From positions 1 through 64,000 of the forward strand of contig NZ_JAIGNK010000001.1 of assembly GCF_019711435.1 (NCBI RefSeq): a stretch of 64,000 nt of DNA, written 5' to 3'. The notes below the pieces were generated by a model. The model was not told the origin of the DNA. It did no database searches and worked only from the letters and a program-made list of their open reading frames with translations. Below, one piece after another: positions 46,456 through 55,894 of this stretch. The first letter of the stretch is position 1. Each line of letters opens with the position of its first letter. A program made the translations under genes and the position numbers. Source of the DNA: Qipengyuania polymorpha (GTDB lineage Bacteria; Pseudomonadota; Alphaproteobacteria; Sphingomonadales; Sphingomonadaceae).

Positions 46456-47565
46456 TCAGCCGTGCGGCGTGACGAGGTATTTCTCGCCCGTCTTCATCTG
46501 GCGATAATCGAGAATGGCATCCTTGGTCAGCATGCCTTCCAAATCGACCTTGGTCTTGTAGCTGCTGGCAAAGGTGGTGGAGAGATTGTCGAGCACGCGT
46601 TTCCTCATCCGCATCACCGTCTCCATGCCCGCATTCTGCAGGAACGGCGTCAGGAGCCAGCCCGATAGCGTCCAGCCAAAACCATAGGCAGGTGTCAGCA
46701 CGGTCGGCCCGAAATCGAGGCGGCCATAGATAAACATGCGCTTCGCCTGGTTCGAACCATAGCGCGAATATTCGGTCATTTTCGACACGGCGACCTGCTC
46801 CATCGCCTTGAAGCAACTGTCGACCATCTGGCCGCCGCCGATGGGGTCGAAGCCGTAGAAGGCGTCGGTCGTGTCGATTGCGCTGCGCAGCTGGTCCATG
46901 AAATCATCGTCCGACGAATTCACGACATGCTTAGCGCCCTGCGACTTGAGCAGCTCGGCCTGGTCATCCTTGCGCACGATATTGACGAGGTCCATCCCGT
47001 CTTCGAGGCAAATGCGGTTGAGCATCTGGCCGAGGTTCGATGCGCCAACGGTGTGGAGGATGGCCTTCTGGCCGTCCATCTTGGCGTTCTCGACAAAGCC
47101 TAGCGCAGTCATCGGATTGACGAAGCTCGAGGCCCCGGTTTCCGCGCTGTGGTCGCCCAGCGGCAGGCACATGGCCGCATCCGCAATGGCATACTGGCTG
47201 AAGGCATTGCCCGGCACGCAGGCGACGCGCTGGCCCATCAGCGCCTTAGCCATATCGCTGTCACCCGTGGCGACGACCGTGCCTGCGCCTTCGTTACCGG
47301 CGGGAAGCTTCTGCCCGTGACGCGCCTTGCTGCCCGAATTGAACGGCTCGGGCATCTTGGCGACGACCTTGCCGGGCGAATATTCCGCATTCTCGAAATC
47401 CGCCGCGCCGGTCAGGATGGCGAGGTCGGAGGGGTTGATGGGCGCGGCCTCCATCTTGACCAGCACCTGGTTGCCGGTCGGCTCGGGGAAGGTGACGTCC
47501 TCCAGTTCGAGCGTAAGCGTGCCATCGCTGGCCAGCGTAGTGAAAAGCTGTTTGCCGGTGGTCAT
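46456..47565 (-). CDS. Zinc-binding-dehydrogenase-family (MDR) oxidoreductase
   Basis: A 369-residue quinone-reductase-like MDR protein. An N-terminal GroES-like domain (INPSDLAIL, GNEGAGTVVATG) is followed by a Rossmann domain (ILHTVGASNLGQMLNRIC). The catalytic zinc cysteines are not visible, so an NADPH-dependent reductase without zinc is likely. The substrate is unknown. It is convergent with the asparaginase gene (1 base between stops). Confidence 0.88.
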   Translation of the reverse strand: MTTGKQLFTTLASDGTLTLELEDVTFPEPTGNQVLVKMEAAPINPSDLAILTGAADFENAEYSPGKVVAKMPEPFNSGSKARHGQKLPAGNEGAGTVVATGDSDMAKALMGQRVACVPGNAFSQYAIADAAMCLPLGDHSAETGASSFVNPMTALGFVENAKMDGQKAILHTVGASNLGQMLNRICLEDGMDLVNIVRKDDQAELLKSQGAKHVVNSSDDDFMDQLRSAIDTTDAFYGFDPIGGGQMVDSCFKAMEQVAVSKMTEYSRYGSNQAKRMFIYGRLDFGPTVLTPAYGFGWTLSGWLLTPFLQNAGMETVMRMRKRVLDNLSTTFASSYKTKVDLEGMLTKDAILDYRQMKTGEKYLVTPHG

Positions 47566-47648
47566 CCAATTCCCTTTCGTTGCTTTACGAAACCTGTTTG
47601 TGGGCCTCGCTACGCCTCGATCAAGGGCTTGGCTAGGGTGCCGTTACG

Positions 47649-48398
47649 TCAGGCATCGTCCGGATAGGTCGCATCGACGAAATAGAGACCGTGCGGCGGG
47701 GCGTTGAGGCCGAGAGCCTGCCGGTCCTTCGCTTCAAGCGCCTCGGCCAGCTGCTCTTCTCGCCAGCGCCCCATGCCGACCAGCGCGAGGCAGCCGACCA
47801 TCGAGCGGACCTGGTGATGCAGGAAACTGCGCGCGGCGGCGTGGATGCGCACCTCGTCGCCTTCGCGCTCGACATCGAGCCGGTCCAGCGTCTTCACGGG
47901 GCTTTGCGACTGGCACTGGACCGAGCGGAAGGTGGTGAAATCATGCAGCCCCACCAGCGCCTTGGCGGCGCGGTCCATGGCTTCGTGGTCCAGTTCTTGC
48001 GGGACTTGCCACAGCCGGTTGCGCTCCAGCGTCAGCGGCGCGCGGCGGTTGGCGATGCGGTAAACGTAGGAGCGCCCCGTGCAGGAAAAGCGCGCATGCC
48101 AGTCGTCGGGAACGACCTCGCAATGGGTGACCGCGATCGGGTCGGGGCGAACCTGCGCATTCAGGGCCTCCATCAGGCGGAAGGGCGCAATACCCTTCTC
48201 GATATCCATGTGGCTGCGCATGGCGAGCGCATGGACGCCGGTATCGGTACGCCCCGCACTGAAGAGCCGCACTTCCTCTCCGGTCACGCGAAAGGCGGCG
48301 TCCTCGAGCGATTGCTGGACGCTCGGCCCGTTGTCCTGCCGCTGCAGGCCGACGAAGGGCGTCCCGTCGAATTCAATGGTGAGCGCGAAGCGGGTCAC
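47649..48398 (-). CDS. truA: tRNA pseudouridine(38-40) synthase
   Basis: A 249-residue enzyme that makes pseudouridine at positions 38-40 of tRNA anticodon arms. The catalytic Asp is in [36 protein letters not shown] is the usual N-terminus. It overlaps fmt by four bases. Confidence 0.96.
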   Translation of the reverse strand: MTRFALTIEFDGTPFVGLQRQDNGPSVQQSLEDAAFRVTGEEVRLFSAGRTDTGVHALAMRSHMDIEKGIAPFRLMEALNAQVRPDPIAVTHCEVVPDDWHARFSCTGRSYVYRIANRRAPLTLERNRLWQVPQELDHEAMDRAAKALVGLHDFTTFRSVQCQSQSPVKTLDRLDVEREGDEVRIHAAARSFLHHQVRSMVGCLALVGMGRWREEQLAEALEAKDRQALGLNAPPHGLYFVDATYPDDA

Positions 48399-49303
48399 GA
48401 GAAACGCGCGCTCTTCTCGACTGTGTTCCCGCGCAGGAACTCGCTCCGGTCCATCGCGGGCTTGCCTGCGCGCTGGAGGCGGACGGGACGAATGGCGCCT
48501 TCACCGCAGGCGATGGCGAGGTCGTCGTCCAGCACCGCGCCAGCCTCTCCCGAACCTTCGACCACTTCGGCGCGGAGGAATTTTACCCGCGCGCCGCCCA
48601 GTTCGGACCATGCGCCCGGGAAGGGCGAGAGGCCGTGGATGTGGCGCACCACCTCTTCCGCAGGCCGCGACCAGTCGATGCGCGCCTCGGCCTTGTCGAT
48701 TTTCTTCGCATAGGTCGCCGCCTCATGTTCCTGCTCGACCGCGTGGAGCGCTTCTAAATCGATGAGCGTGCCGATCATCAGCTGCGCGCCAAGCTCGGCC
48801 AGCTCCTCGGTCAGTTCGCCCGTGGTCTTGTCTTCGACCGGCGTGCGCACGGTGGCGAGCATGGGGCCGGTGTCGAGCCCTGCTTCCATCTGCATGATGG
48901 TGACGCCGGTGACCTCGTCGCCCGCCATGATGGAGCGGTGTATCGGCGCCGCCCCGCGCCAGTCGGGCAGCAGCGAGGCGTGGACATTGAGGCATCCGTG
49001 CTTCGGCGCATCGAGAATGGCCTGCGGCAGGATGAGGCCATAGGCCGCCACCACCGCGATATCGGCACCTAGCGCGGCGAAGTTTTCCTGCTCCTCTGCC
49101 GATTTGAGCGAAGTGGGATGCCGCACCTCGATACCCAGCCGTTCGGCGCGTTCGTGCACCGCGGTCTTGGTCAGTTCCTTGCCGCGGCGGCCTCCGGGGC
49201 GGGGCGGCTGGGTGTAGACGCACACTACCTCATGCGCGGCATCGACCAGCGCCTGCAGCGTCGGCACGGCGAATTCCGGGCTTCCCATGAAGATTATGCG
49301 CAT
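48395..49303 (-). CDS. fmt: Methionyl-tRNA formyltransferase
   Basis: A 302-residue enzyme that formylates initiator Met-tRNA using 10-formyl-THF. The catalytic signature [18 protein letters not shown] (Asn-His-Asp site) and the C-terminal OB-like domain are present. It is the partner of the peptide deformylase encoded at 50017. Transcribed with truA and divergent from recR. Confidence 0.97.
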   Translation of the reverse strand: MRIIFMGSPEFAVPTLQALVDAAHEVVCVYTQPPRPGGRRGKELTKTAVHERAERLGIEVRHPTSLKSAEEQENFAALGADIAVVAAYGLILPQAILDAPKHGCLNVHASLLPDWRGAAPIHRSIMAGDEVTGVTIMQMEAGLDTGPMLATVRTPVEDKTTGELTEELAELGAQLMIGTLIDLEALHAVEQEHEAATYAKKIDKAEARIDWSRPAEEVVRHIHGLSPFPGAWSELGGARVKFLRAEVVEGSGEAGAVLDDDLAIACGEGAIRPVRLQRAGKPAMDRSEFLRGNTVEKSARFS

Positions 49304-49356
49304 GACCTTGCTTCGTGACCTTTCGTGTTCGCGCCATGGCCCCTATCTGTGAGGGC

Positions 49357-49953
49357 ATGGCATCGCAAGAAATTGAAACCCTGGCATCGGCCCTCGCGCG
49401 CCTCCCCGGCCTCGGCCCGCGCAGTGCGCGGCGGGCGGTGCTGTGGCTGGTGAAGCGCCGCGAGAGCGCGCTGCCCGCCCTGCTGGAGGCACTCGCCACC
49501 GTGGGCGAGGCGTTGGTCGAATGCGACACTTGCGGCAATGTCGACACCACCAGCCCCTGCGGCATTTGCGCCGACCCGCGCCGCGACGGCAAGGGGTTGT
49601 GCGTGGTCGAGGACGTGGCTGACCTCTGGGCGCTCGACCGGGCCAAGCTGTTCACCGGCAAGTATCACGTGCTCGGCGGCAAGCTGTCGGCATTGGACGG
49701 CATAAGGCCCGAGGATCTCAACATCGCCAGCTTGCTCTCCCGCGTCGAAGAAGGCGGCGTCGATGAGGTCGTCCTCGCCATGAACGCCACGCTCGAAGGG
49801 CAGACCACCGCGCATTACCTTGCCGAGCGTCTGGAGGGCTTCCCCGTCCGCATCACCCAGCTCGCGCACGGCCTGCCGGTGGGCGGCGAACTGGATTATC
49901 TCGACGAGGGCACTCTGGCGCAGGCTTTGCGAGCCCGCAGGCCCCTCGGCTAA
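49357..49953 (+). CDS. recR: Recombination protein RecR
   Basis: A 198-residue RecFOR-pathway protein. It has a helix-hairpin-helix region ([12 protein letters not shown]), a C4 zinc finger (CDTCGNVD...CGIC), a Toprim domain ([14 protein letters not shown]) and a C-terminal Walker B-like part. The ATG at 49357 is the standard start; an upstream in-frame ATG would add a non-conserved tail. Confidence 0.96.
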   Translation: MASQEIETLASALARLPGLGPRSARRAVLWLVKRRESALPALLEALATVGEALVECDTCGNVDTTSPCGICADPRRDGKGLCVVEDVADLWALDRAKLFTGKYHVLGGKLSALDGIRPEDLNIASLLSRVEEGGVDEVVLAMNATLEGQTTAHYLAERLEGFPVRITQLAHGLPVGGELDYLDEGTLAQALRARRPLG

Positions 49954-50016
49954 CCGATAACTCTGACCGCCCCATTTCGATTGAAAAACGCGGCTTCGGC
50001 GCTTATCTGACCCCCC

Positions 50017-50583
50017 ATGGCTATCCGTGAAATTCTCGAAGTGCCGGATCCCCGGCTCAAGGTCGTGTCCGAGCCCGTGACGGAGTTCGACGACGAACTG
50101 CGTGAACTCGTCTCCGACATGTTCGAAACCATGTATGACGCGCCCGGCATCGGGCTTGCGGCGATCCAGGTCGGCGTGCCCAAGCGCGTGCTGGTGATCG
50201 ACCTCCAGCCCGAGGACGAGGACGCCGAAGGCGAGGTCTGCAACCACGGCGGGCACGAGCACGTCCACTACCCGACGAAAAAGGAACCGCGGGTCTTCGT
50301 GAACCCCGAAATCCTCGATCCGGCGGAAGAGCTGGCGACGTACCAGGAAGGCTGCCTCTCGGTCCCCGACATCTTCGCCGATGTCGACCGCCCGGCCACC
50401 TGCCGCGTGCGCTACCAAGACCTCGAGGGCGAGACGCACGAAGAAGACCTCGACGGGCTTATGGCCACCTGCATCCAGCACGAGATGGACCATCTCGAAG
50501 GCATCCTCTTCATCGACCACCTCTCGCGCCTGAAGCGCAGCATGGCGTTGAAGAAGCTGAAGAAACTGCGCGAGGCGGCGTAA
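50017..50583 (+). CDS. def: Peptide deformylase
   Basis: A 188-residue metalloenzyme that removes N-formyl groups from nascent proteins. Motifs are [18 protein letters not shown] (metal Cys) and QHEMDHLEG (two metal His, catalytic Glu). A longer acidic insert ([19 protein letters not shown]) between the first motifs is typical of sphingomonad enzymes. A hairpin terminator follows. Confidence 0.97.
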   Translation: MAIREILEVPDPRLKVVSEPVTEFDDELRELVSDMFETMYDAPGIGLAAIQVGVPKRVLVIDLQPEDEDAEGEVCNHGGHEHVHYPTKKEPRVFVNPEILDPAEELATYQEGCLSVPDIFADVDRPATCRVRYQDLEGETHEEDLDGLMATCIQHEMDHLEGILFIDHLSRLKRSMALKKLKKLREAA

Positions 50584-50607
50584 GCTTCCCAACAATCCGG
50601 ACATTCG

Positions 50608-50641
50608 AAAAGGCGATTCGCGATAAGCGGGTCGCCTTTTT
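50608..50641 (+). terminator. Rho-independent type terminator after def
   Basis: AAAAGGCGA and TCGCCTTTT arms pair around a 15-base loop and end in a T-run, 25 bases after the def stop codon. Confidence 0.7.
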
Positions 50642-50772
50642 CGTGCGCAAGTTGATGAAGTACATGCCGCATCCGCGTTTCTTGTGGGGCGGCACGGGGT
50701 TTTCGCGCGACTGACGATAAGAAAGAACCGATGCGAACCTATCTTGGTGGAAAGCTGTAGGAAAGGGCTGGT

Positions 50773-50787
50773 GTTCCACATGTGTTC
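50773..50787 (+). promoter_or_regulatory. LexA-type box upstream of rmuC
   Basis: GTTC-CACATGT-GTTC matches the alphaproteobacterial LexA direct repeat GTTC-N7-GTTC. It ends 16 bases before the rmuC ATG. Control by LexA is inferred. Confidence 0.65.
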
Positions 50788-50803
50788 CGCATAGTCTGGA
50801 CGC

Positions 50804-52285
50804 ATGGAATTGGCTGTCATTGCAATCGTCGCACTTGTTGCGGGCCTCGCGCTCGGGTGGTTTCTCGGCTCGCGTCCCGTGGCCGAATGGAAGGCGCGTC
50901 ACGGGGAGCGCGAGGCAGAGGCGCGCGCGGGCGAGGACAGGTTGAAAGAGATGACCCGCGACCTTGCGACCATGTCGGAGCGGGCCGGGCGATCGGACAA
51001 ACTGTCGGAGCAATTGGAGGAAGTGCGAAAGGAACGCGAAGGTCTGGCGAGCAGGCTCGCTTCGCTGGAAAGTTCTGCCGAAGCACGGGAGAAAGCGCTG
51101 GAAGAGCGGTATGCTGAGCGCGAAGCCCAGTTCGCCCGCGAACTGAAGCGGTTACAGGACGCTGAAGAGAAGCTGCAGGCCAAATTCGGTGAAATCAGCG
51201 AAAAGATGCTGAAAGGTGCGCGCGAGAAGTTCCTCGAGGACGCGCAATCGAATCTTGCGTCCCTGAACAAGGAAAGCCTCGCCGAACTGGAGAAAAAGGT
51301 CGGCCCGGTCGGCGAAACACTGGAACGATATCGCAAGCGCGTGGAGGAACTGGAAAAGAGTCGGACGAGCGACTTCGAGCAGTTGAAGGGTGTTATCGGG
51401 CAGGTGCGCGAAGGGCAGCAACGCGTGATCGACGGGGCCAATCGCATCACAACCACCTTGCAAGGTGCCACGAAAGCGCGCGGTGACTGGGGTGAACTAC
51501 AGCTTGAGAACCTGCTTGAAAGCTGTGGCCTCTATGACAAGGCCGATTTCAACTTCCAGACCACCGTTCGTGACGAAAATGGCAATCTCCTGCGCCCGGA
51601 CGCAGTCATCAATATCCCGGGCAATCGGCGGCTCGTCGTTGACGTAAAGAACGTCTTCAACACCTATCGACGGGCCAACGAGGCCGAGAGCGAGGAAGAA
51701 CGTCAGGAGCTTCTGAAAACACACGCGCGCGAACTGCGCGTTCATGTCGATGAACTCTCGGCCAAGCGATACCAGGACCACGTCGACGGCTCGGCCGACT
51801 TCGTCGTAATGTTCGTTCCCGGCGAGCACGTGCTTTATGCCGCACTGACACAGGATAGCGGCTTGCTCGACTACGCGCTCAAGCGGCAAATCGTCCTTTC
51901 CAGCCCGCTCAACTTCATGTCGATTGCCTTAACTGTTTCGACCGTCTGGAGGCAGGCCGGGGTGCAGGCTGATGCCAAGGAAATCGCCAAGCTCGGCAAG
52001 GAGCTTTACGATAGACTTGGGGTGGTTGCGGGCCATATGGGCGCCATGCGCAAGAGCCTGCATTCGGCCAACCAGCATTTTGACAAACTGGTGGGCAGTT
52101 TCGATACCAATCTGCGCCGAACCGGTGAAAGGTTTGAAGAACTGAACGTGGACACCAGCGCGCAAGATCTCACAGAGGCACTGCCGATAGGACACACACC
52201 ACGCGCGCTTGCAAATTTTTCCGAAGCCGAAGAAACGCCGATGATACAAGATGCTAGCCCTGCAGAAAGCGAAGCTGCGGAGTAA
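50804..52285 (+). CDS. rmuC: DNA recombination protein RmuC
   Basis: A 493-residue protein. One N-terminal transmembrane helix (ELAVIAIVALVAGLALGWFL) anchors it; a long coiled coil (residues ~40-190) precedes the RmuC domain (~200-420), a PD-(D/E)XK-like fold in which NIPGNRRLVVDVKNV carries D-x-K residues. It limits DNA inversions or processes DNA in recombination. A LexA-type box lies immediately upstream, which fits a DNA repair role. Confidence 0.92.
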   Translation: MELAVIAIVALVAGLALGWFLGSRPVAEWKARHGEREAEARAGEDRLKEMTRDLATMSERAGRSDKLSEQLEEVRKEREGLASRLASLESSAEAREKALEERYAEREAQFARELKRLQDAEEKLQAKFGEISEKMLKGAREKFLEDAQSNLASLNKESLAELEKKVGPVGETLERYRKRVEELEKSRTSDFEQLKGVIGQVREGQQRVIDGANRITTTLQGATKARGDWGELQLENLLESCGLYDKADFNFQTTVRDENGNLLRPDAVINIPGNRRLVVDVKNVFNTYRRANEAESEEERQELLKTHARELRVHVDELSAKRYQDHVDGSADFVVMFVPGEHVLYAALTQDSGLLDYALKRQIVLSSPLNFMSIALTVSTVWRQAGVQADAKEIAKLGKELYDRLGVVAGHMGAMRKSLHSANQHFDKLVGSFDTNLRRTGERFEELNVDTSAQDLTEALPIGHTPRALANFSEAEETPMIQDASPAESEAAE

Positions 52286-52396
52286 TCGCGGGGGCGTTTA
52301 GCCAATTGTAAACGAATCCCCCTTAAGGTGTTAACCAGTCGCAATAAGAATAATTCGGGTCGCCGTATAAACGCCTTCAATGCTAGGGGCAGGCGA

Positions 52397-52702
52397 ATGG
52401 ATTTGAGACGGGAACAGCGCTATTCGATTTCGGTCCCCGGTCGTTACCGGAAGGGCACCGGCGTGCGCTACAATGTGGCGATTAAGGACCTGTCCGAATA
52501 CGGCTGCCAGTTCTCCGACCTCGTCGGACGCATCGAAGCGGGCGATGACATAACCATCCGTATCGGCGACATCGGTCCCATTGCCGCGCGCGTGAAGTGG
52601 GTCGCCAAGCGAGAGATCGGCGTGGAATTCGACCAGCCGCTCTACCCTTCGGTCCTCGATCACATCATCGCTGCTGGCGGGACGAACGAAAAGGCCGCTT
52701 AA
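52397..52702 (+). CDS. PilZ domain protein
   Basis: A 101-residue single-domain protein. It has the arginine-rich LRREQRYSISVPGRYR start and the DLSEYGCQ motif (D/N-x-S-x-x-G) of PilZ domains, which bind cyclic di-GMP. The canonical RxxxR arginines are approximate (RREQR), so ligand binding is likely but not assured. The ATG at 52397 begins the conserved domain. Confidence 0.85.
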   Translation: MDLRREQRYSISVPGRYRKGTGVRYNVAIKDLSEYGCQFSDLVGRIEAGDDITIRIGDIGPIAARVKWVAKREIGVEFDQPLYPSVLDHIIAAGGTNEKAA

Positions 52703-52708
52703 CTTCTT

Positions 52709-53215
52709 ATGCAAGATTATCTTGGACCGGAAAACGCGATCTGGGACGATGGCGAATGGGTATCGTGGACCGAGATCAATCAGCAAATAGCTTACAAGGA
52801 ATGGGGCGCCAAATATCCTAATGCCGACCGTTCTCTCGTCCCCATCTTCGAAGACCTCTTGGGTACGGCGGAGCATTACTTCCATCTGACCGGTCAGCAC
52901 CTCCCTCTATACGGGGTCATTGGTGAATTGTTCGCCGCGATTACGATTGGCCTCAAGCTCAACAAGCTATGCGCTCCCGGTGCGGATGGGCGGCTCGGAA
53001 ATGACCATATCGAAGTCAAGACGATCACTCCGTTCAAAAAGCACGATTTCGTGGAGCTGAATACGAAGGGCAACTTCAACAAGGTATTCGTGGTCAAGGT
53101 TAGCCCTGATTTCGAACTTGCGTGGAGAATGATTGAGCGAAAGCGTTTGCCCAAAGCCAAAAACGGCAAAATCCGGCTTGAATGGTCCGATTTGCCGGAA
53201 ACGCGTTCAAGCTAG
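52709..53215 (+). CDS. Putative PD-(D/E)XK-fold protein, unknown function
   Basis: A 168-residue soluble protein six bases after the PilZ gene. The segment VIGELFAAITIGLKLNKL followed by GADGRLGNDHIEVKTIT gives Glu, Asp and E-x-K in the order and spacing of restriction-endonuclease-like folds. The N-terminal 60 residues are acidic and aromatic (YLGPENAIWDDGEWVSW). I do not recognise a characterised family. Confidence 0.65.
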   Translation: MQDYLGPENAIWDDGEWVSWTEINQQIAYKEWGAKYPNADRSLVPIFEDLLGTAEHYFHLTGQHLPLYGVIGELFAAITIGLKLNKLCAPGADGRLGNDHIEVKTITPFKKHDFVELNTKGNFNKVFVVKVSPDFELAWRMIERKRLPKAKNGKIRLEWSDLPETRSS

Positions 53216-53289
53216 CCGCTCCGAAAAACAGTCCCGGTCCACGACTTGTGGACCACTGAATTTCAAGGCCTTGGGGTGCTGGCGAACAG

Positions 53290-55053
53290 CTAGTCGCGCT
53301 CGAACACCACTTTCCCGCCCACGATAGTCATTAGGATTTCCCCGTCAAGAATGGCGGCAGGGTCCTCCTTGGTCAGCACGAATGGGTCGATATTGATCAC
53401 CGTCAGGTCCGCCCATCGGCCCGGCGCGATGATGCCCGTCCGACCCTCGCGGAAGCTCGCATAGGCGGCCCAGCTTGTGTAGGCGCGGACGGCTTCCTCG
53501 ATTGTGACGGCTTCTTGCGCATACCAGCCCCCCTCGGGCTGGAGGTCCTTGTCGCGGCGGGTGATGGCGGCGTGGAGGCCGTAGAAGATGCTTTGGTCCG
53601 AACCCGGCCCGTCGGCGTTGAAGACTAGCGACACGCCTGCACGTCGCAGGGTGCGCCAGGCATAGGCGCCTTCGATGCGCTCGGGACCAAGCCGGTCCTC
53701 GGCCCAGGCCTTGTCCTCCACCGCATGCGGCGGCTCCATCGAGGCGATGATGCCGAGCGCGGCGAAGCGCGCGAAATCGGACGGCGCAATGACCTGCGCG
53801 TGCTCTATCCGGTGGCGGTTGGCCTGCGCGCCCGGCGTGGCCGCGAAGGCCGCTTCGAGGATGTCGAGTGCCTCGCGGTTGCCCGCGTCGCCAATGGCAT
53901 GGATGCCCACCTGAAAGCCCGCGCGGATGGCCGCTGCGTTCAAGTCGCGGTCGAAGCCGTAGCCTTCGCCGCTCACCCCGCGGTGGCCGGGCCGGTCGGC
54001 ATAGTCTTCCAGTAGCCGCGCGCCCCGCGAACCCAGCGCGCCGTCGTAATAGGCCTTCACGCTGCGCGTCACGAGCATGCTGTCGCTGTCGCTGTCGGGC
54101 CCGCGCGCGATCCACTTCCGCATCAAGGGTTCGTCGCGCAAGGAAAGCATGGCGTAGACACGCACGGGGAGGCGGCCTTGCGCTTCCAGCGCCTCGAACG
54201 CCTGCATGGCATGACTGTCGGCCCCTGCCTCGTGCAGCGCGACATAGCCATCGCGCGCCATCTGCTGCAGCCCCTTCAATGTCTGGCGCTGCAGCGCCTC
54301 GGGCGAGGGGGCGGGGATGGCCGCATCGAGCATGGTCGTGGCGCGGTTGAGGAACAGGCCCGAGGGTGCGCCGTCCTCGCCCAACCGCATCTCGCCACCT
54401 GCCGGAATTACGCTGTCCGCAGTGATGCCCGCCGCTTCGAGCGCTGCCTCGTTCACCCATAGTCCGAAGCCGTGGAGGCTCCTCAGGACTACCGGATGGT
54501 CGGGCACGGCAGCGGAAAGCGCCACCTTGTCGGGATAGCGATTGGCCCATGCGCCTTCGTCCCAGCCGGCCCCGAAAATCCATTCGCCCTCGGGAGTATC
54601 CGCCGCTCGTGCTGCCACCAGGGCGACCGCTTCGGCTTCGGTTCCGACGTCGGTCAGATCGACCGCATCCAGCTTGCCGCCGAGTTCGACGACATGCGTG
54701 TGCGATTCCACGAGGCCCGGAATAACCGTAGCGCCATCGAGGTCGATAACCCGCGTACCCGGCCCGCGCAGGGCGAGCGCTTCATCCGAGGTGCCGACGA
54801 AAACGATATTGCCATCATCGAGAGCGACAGCCTCGGCATCTGGTTGCCAGCCTGCCGCACTCCACGGGGCATCCTCGGCAGGATTGCCTTCGCGATCGGG
54901 CTCGCCCCAGTCGAGCGTATAGACGCGTGCGTTGAGGAGGATGGTGTCGGCGGCGTCTGCGGGCGCAGCTGGCCCGGTAACACTGGTGCAGGCCGCGAGG
55001 AAAAGTGCTCCTAGGACAGCCAGTCCTGTCCGCGCGCCGATTACTGCTTCCAC
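53290..55053 (-). CDS. Lipoprotein amidohydrolase (YtcJ-like)
   Basis: A 587-residue metal-dependent hydrolase of the amidohydrolase 3 / YtcJ family. A lipoprotein signal peptide ends in LFLAAC. Metal ligands are seen in PGLVESHTHVVELG (H-x-H) and the later HAIGDAGNREALD and RHRIEHAQVI segments. The substrate is unknown. The GTG at 55053 is chosen because GAGGGGAAGAG precedes it; the longer frame adds a charged leader before the signal peptide. Confidence 0.88.
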   Translation of the reverse strand: MEAVIGARTGLAVLGALFLAACTSVTGPAAPADAADTILLNARVYTLDWGEPDREGNPAEDAPWSAAGWQPDAEAVALDDGNIVFVGTSDEALALRGPGTRVIDLDGATVIPGLVESHTHVVELGGKLDAVDLTDVGTEAEAVALVAARAADTPEGEWIFGAGWDEGAWANRYPDKVALSAAVPDHPVVLRSLHGFGLWVNEAALEAAGITADSVIPAGGEMRLGEDGAPSGLFLNRATTMLDAAIPAPSPEALQRQTLKGLQQMARDGYVALHEAGADSHAMQAFEALEAQGRLPVRVYAMLSLRDEPLMRKWIARGPDSDSDSMLVTRSVKAYYDGALGSRGARLLEDYADRPGHRGVSGEGYGFDRDLNAAAIRAGFQVGIHAIGDAGNREALDILEAAFAATPGAQANRHRIEHAQVIAPSDFARFAALGIIASMEPPHAVEDKAWAEDRLGPERIEGAYAWRTLRRAGVSLVFNADGPGSDQSIFYGLHAAITRRDKDLQPEGGWYAQEAVTIEEAVRAYTSWAAYASFREGRTGIIAPGRWADLTVINIDPFVLTKEDPAAILDGEILMTIVGGKVVFERD

Positions 55054-55234
55054 TCTCTTCCCCTCTCGCTCATTCCGGATCGAGAGAAGCAAGGCTTGTG
55101 CGTTTAATCAAGCGGTCATGGCGGCCTGGTGAGGATTGCATCGCCAGCTGATTGCGCGGCGAGGCAGGAGGTGCGTCCAGTCATCGTTGCGAGTGGCTTC
55201 AACCTCGCGCGAAACCTCTACGCCGACGAGGTGA

Positions 55235-55894
55235 TCAGGAATATCGCTCGAGCTGCTCGCTGGTGGGGGCAAGGTCCCGGTAGGTTTCCAGAGTGAGCTG
55301 GATGCCGCGAAAGATGGACCGCAATCCGTATTTGCCCAGCAGATGGAGGCGAGCTTCCAGTATCCTTGCATGCGGATGTTCTGCTCTCGCAGCCGGTTCA
55401 AGCAATGGCCTGATAAGAGCGGCCGTCTTGCGAGTGGGCAGGAGATTGTAGCGATGCTCGGCGAGCCAGTAATTGGCGGGCAGGAAGCCCGCATCTACCC
55501 CGCGCAGATACACTCGCTCTGCCTCCTCGCTCTGGCCCATTATGTTAGACAACCGGGCGAAGTGAAGGCTTGCCATCGATAAACCTCCTGCGAAGGCGGA
55601 GCGATAATGCTCCAGAGCCGCGGGCAAGTTTTCTTTGGTGCCTGTTCCGGTCCAATGATGCCAGCCCAGCTTGTAGTGGGCGATGATCGATCCGCACTCG
55701 GCAGCTTCCTGCAAAAGTTCGATCGCGTCCCCAGCGCCGGCCTCGCCGAGCGCATCGGCACGCGCGATAAGCTTTAAGGCTTCTGGACTTTCGGCCTGCC
55801 ATATCTCCCGATAGTTCGAGTGGTCGATTTCCCAGTCGTAGGAGATATGCTCGAGGTGCTGGTCATGCTTCCTGCAAAGGATGCATCGCCTCAT
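55235..55894 (-). CDS. Sel1-like repeat protein with N-terminal CxxC
   Basis: A 219-residue protein. The start MRRCILCRKHDQHLEHIS has a C-x2-C and nearby histidines that could bind zinc. Residues ~50-200 form alpha-helical Sel1/TPR-like repeats (AIELLQEAAECGSIIAHYKLGWHHWTGTG has the Sel1 G-x-G turn). Probably a protein-interaction scaffold. It overlaps the methyltransferase gene by four bases, so they share a transcript. Confidence 0.75.
   Translation of the reverse strand: MRRCILCRKHDQHLEHISYDWEIDHSNYREIWQAESPEALKLIARADALGEAGAGDAIELLQEAAECGSIIAHYKLGWHHWTGTGTKENLPAALEHYRSAFAGGLSMASLHFARLSNIMGQSEEAERVYLRGVDAGFLPANYWLAEHRYNLLPTRKTAALIRPLLEPAARAEHPHARILEARLHLLGKYGLRSIFRGIQLTLETYRDLAPTSEQLERYS

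Noticed and set aside
45477-53215. Island extending beyond the tRNA to the nuclease-like gene at 52.7 kb
   Set aside because: Core genes (truA, fmt, recR, def) lie between and the att repeat ends the island at 45385.
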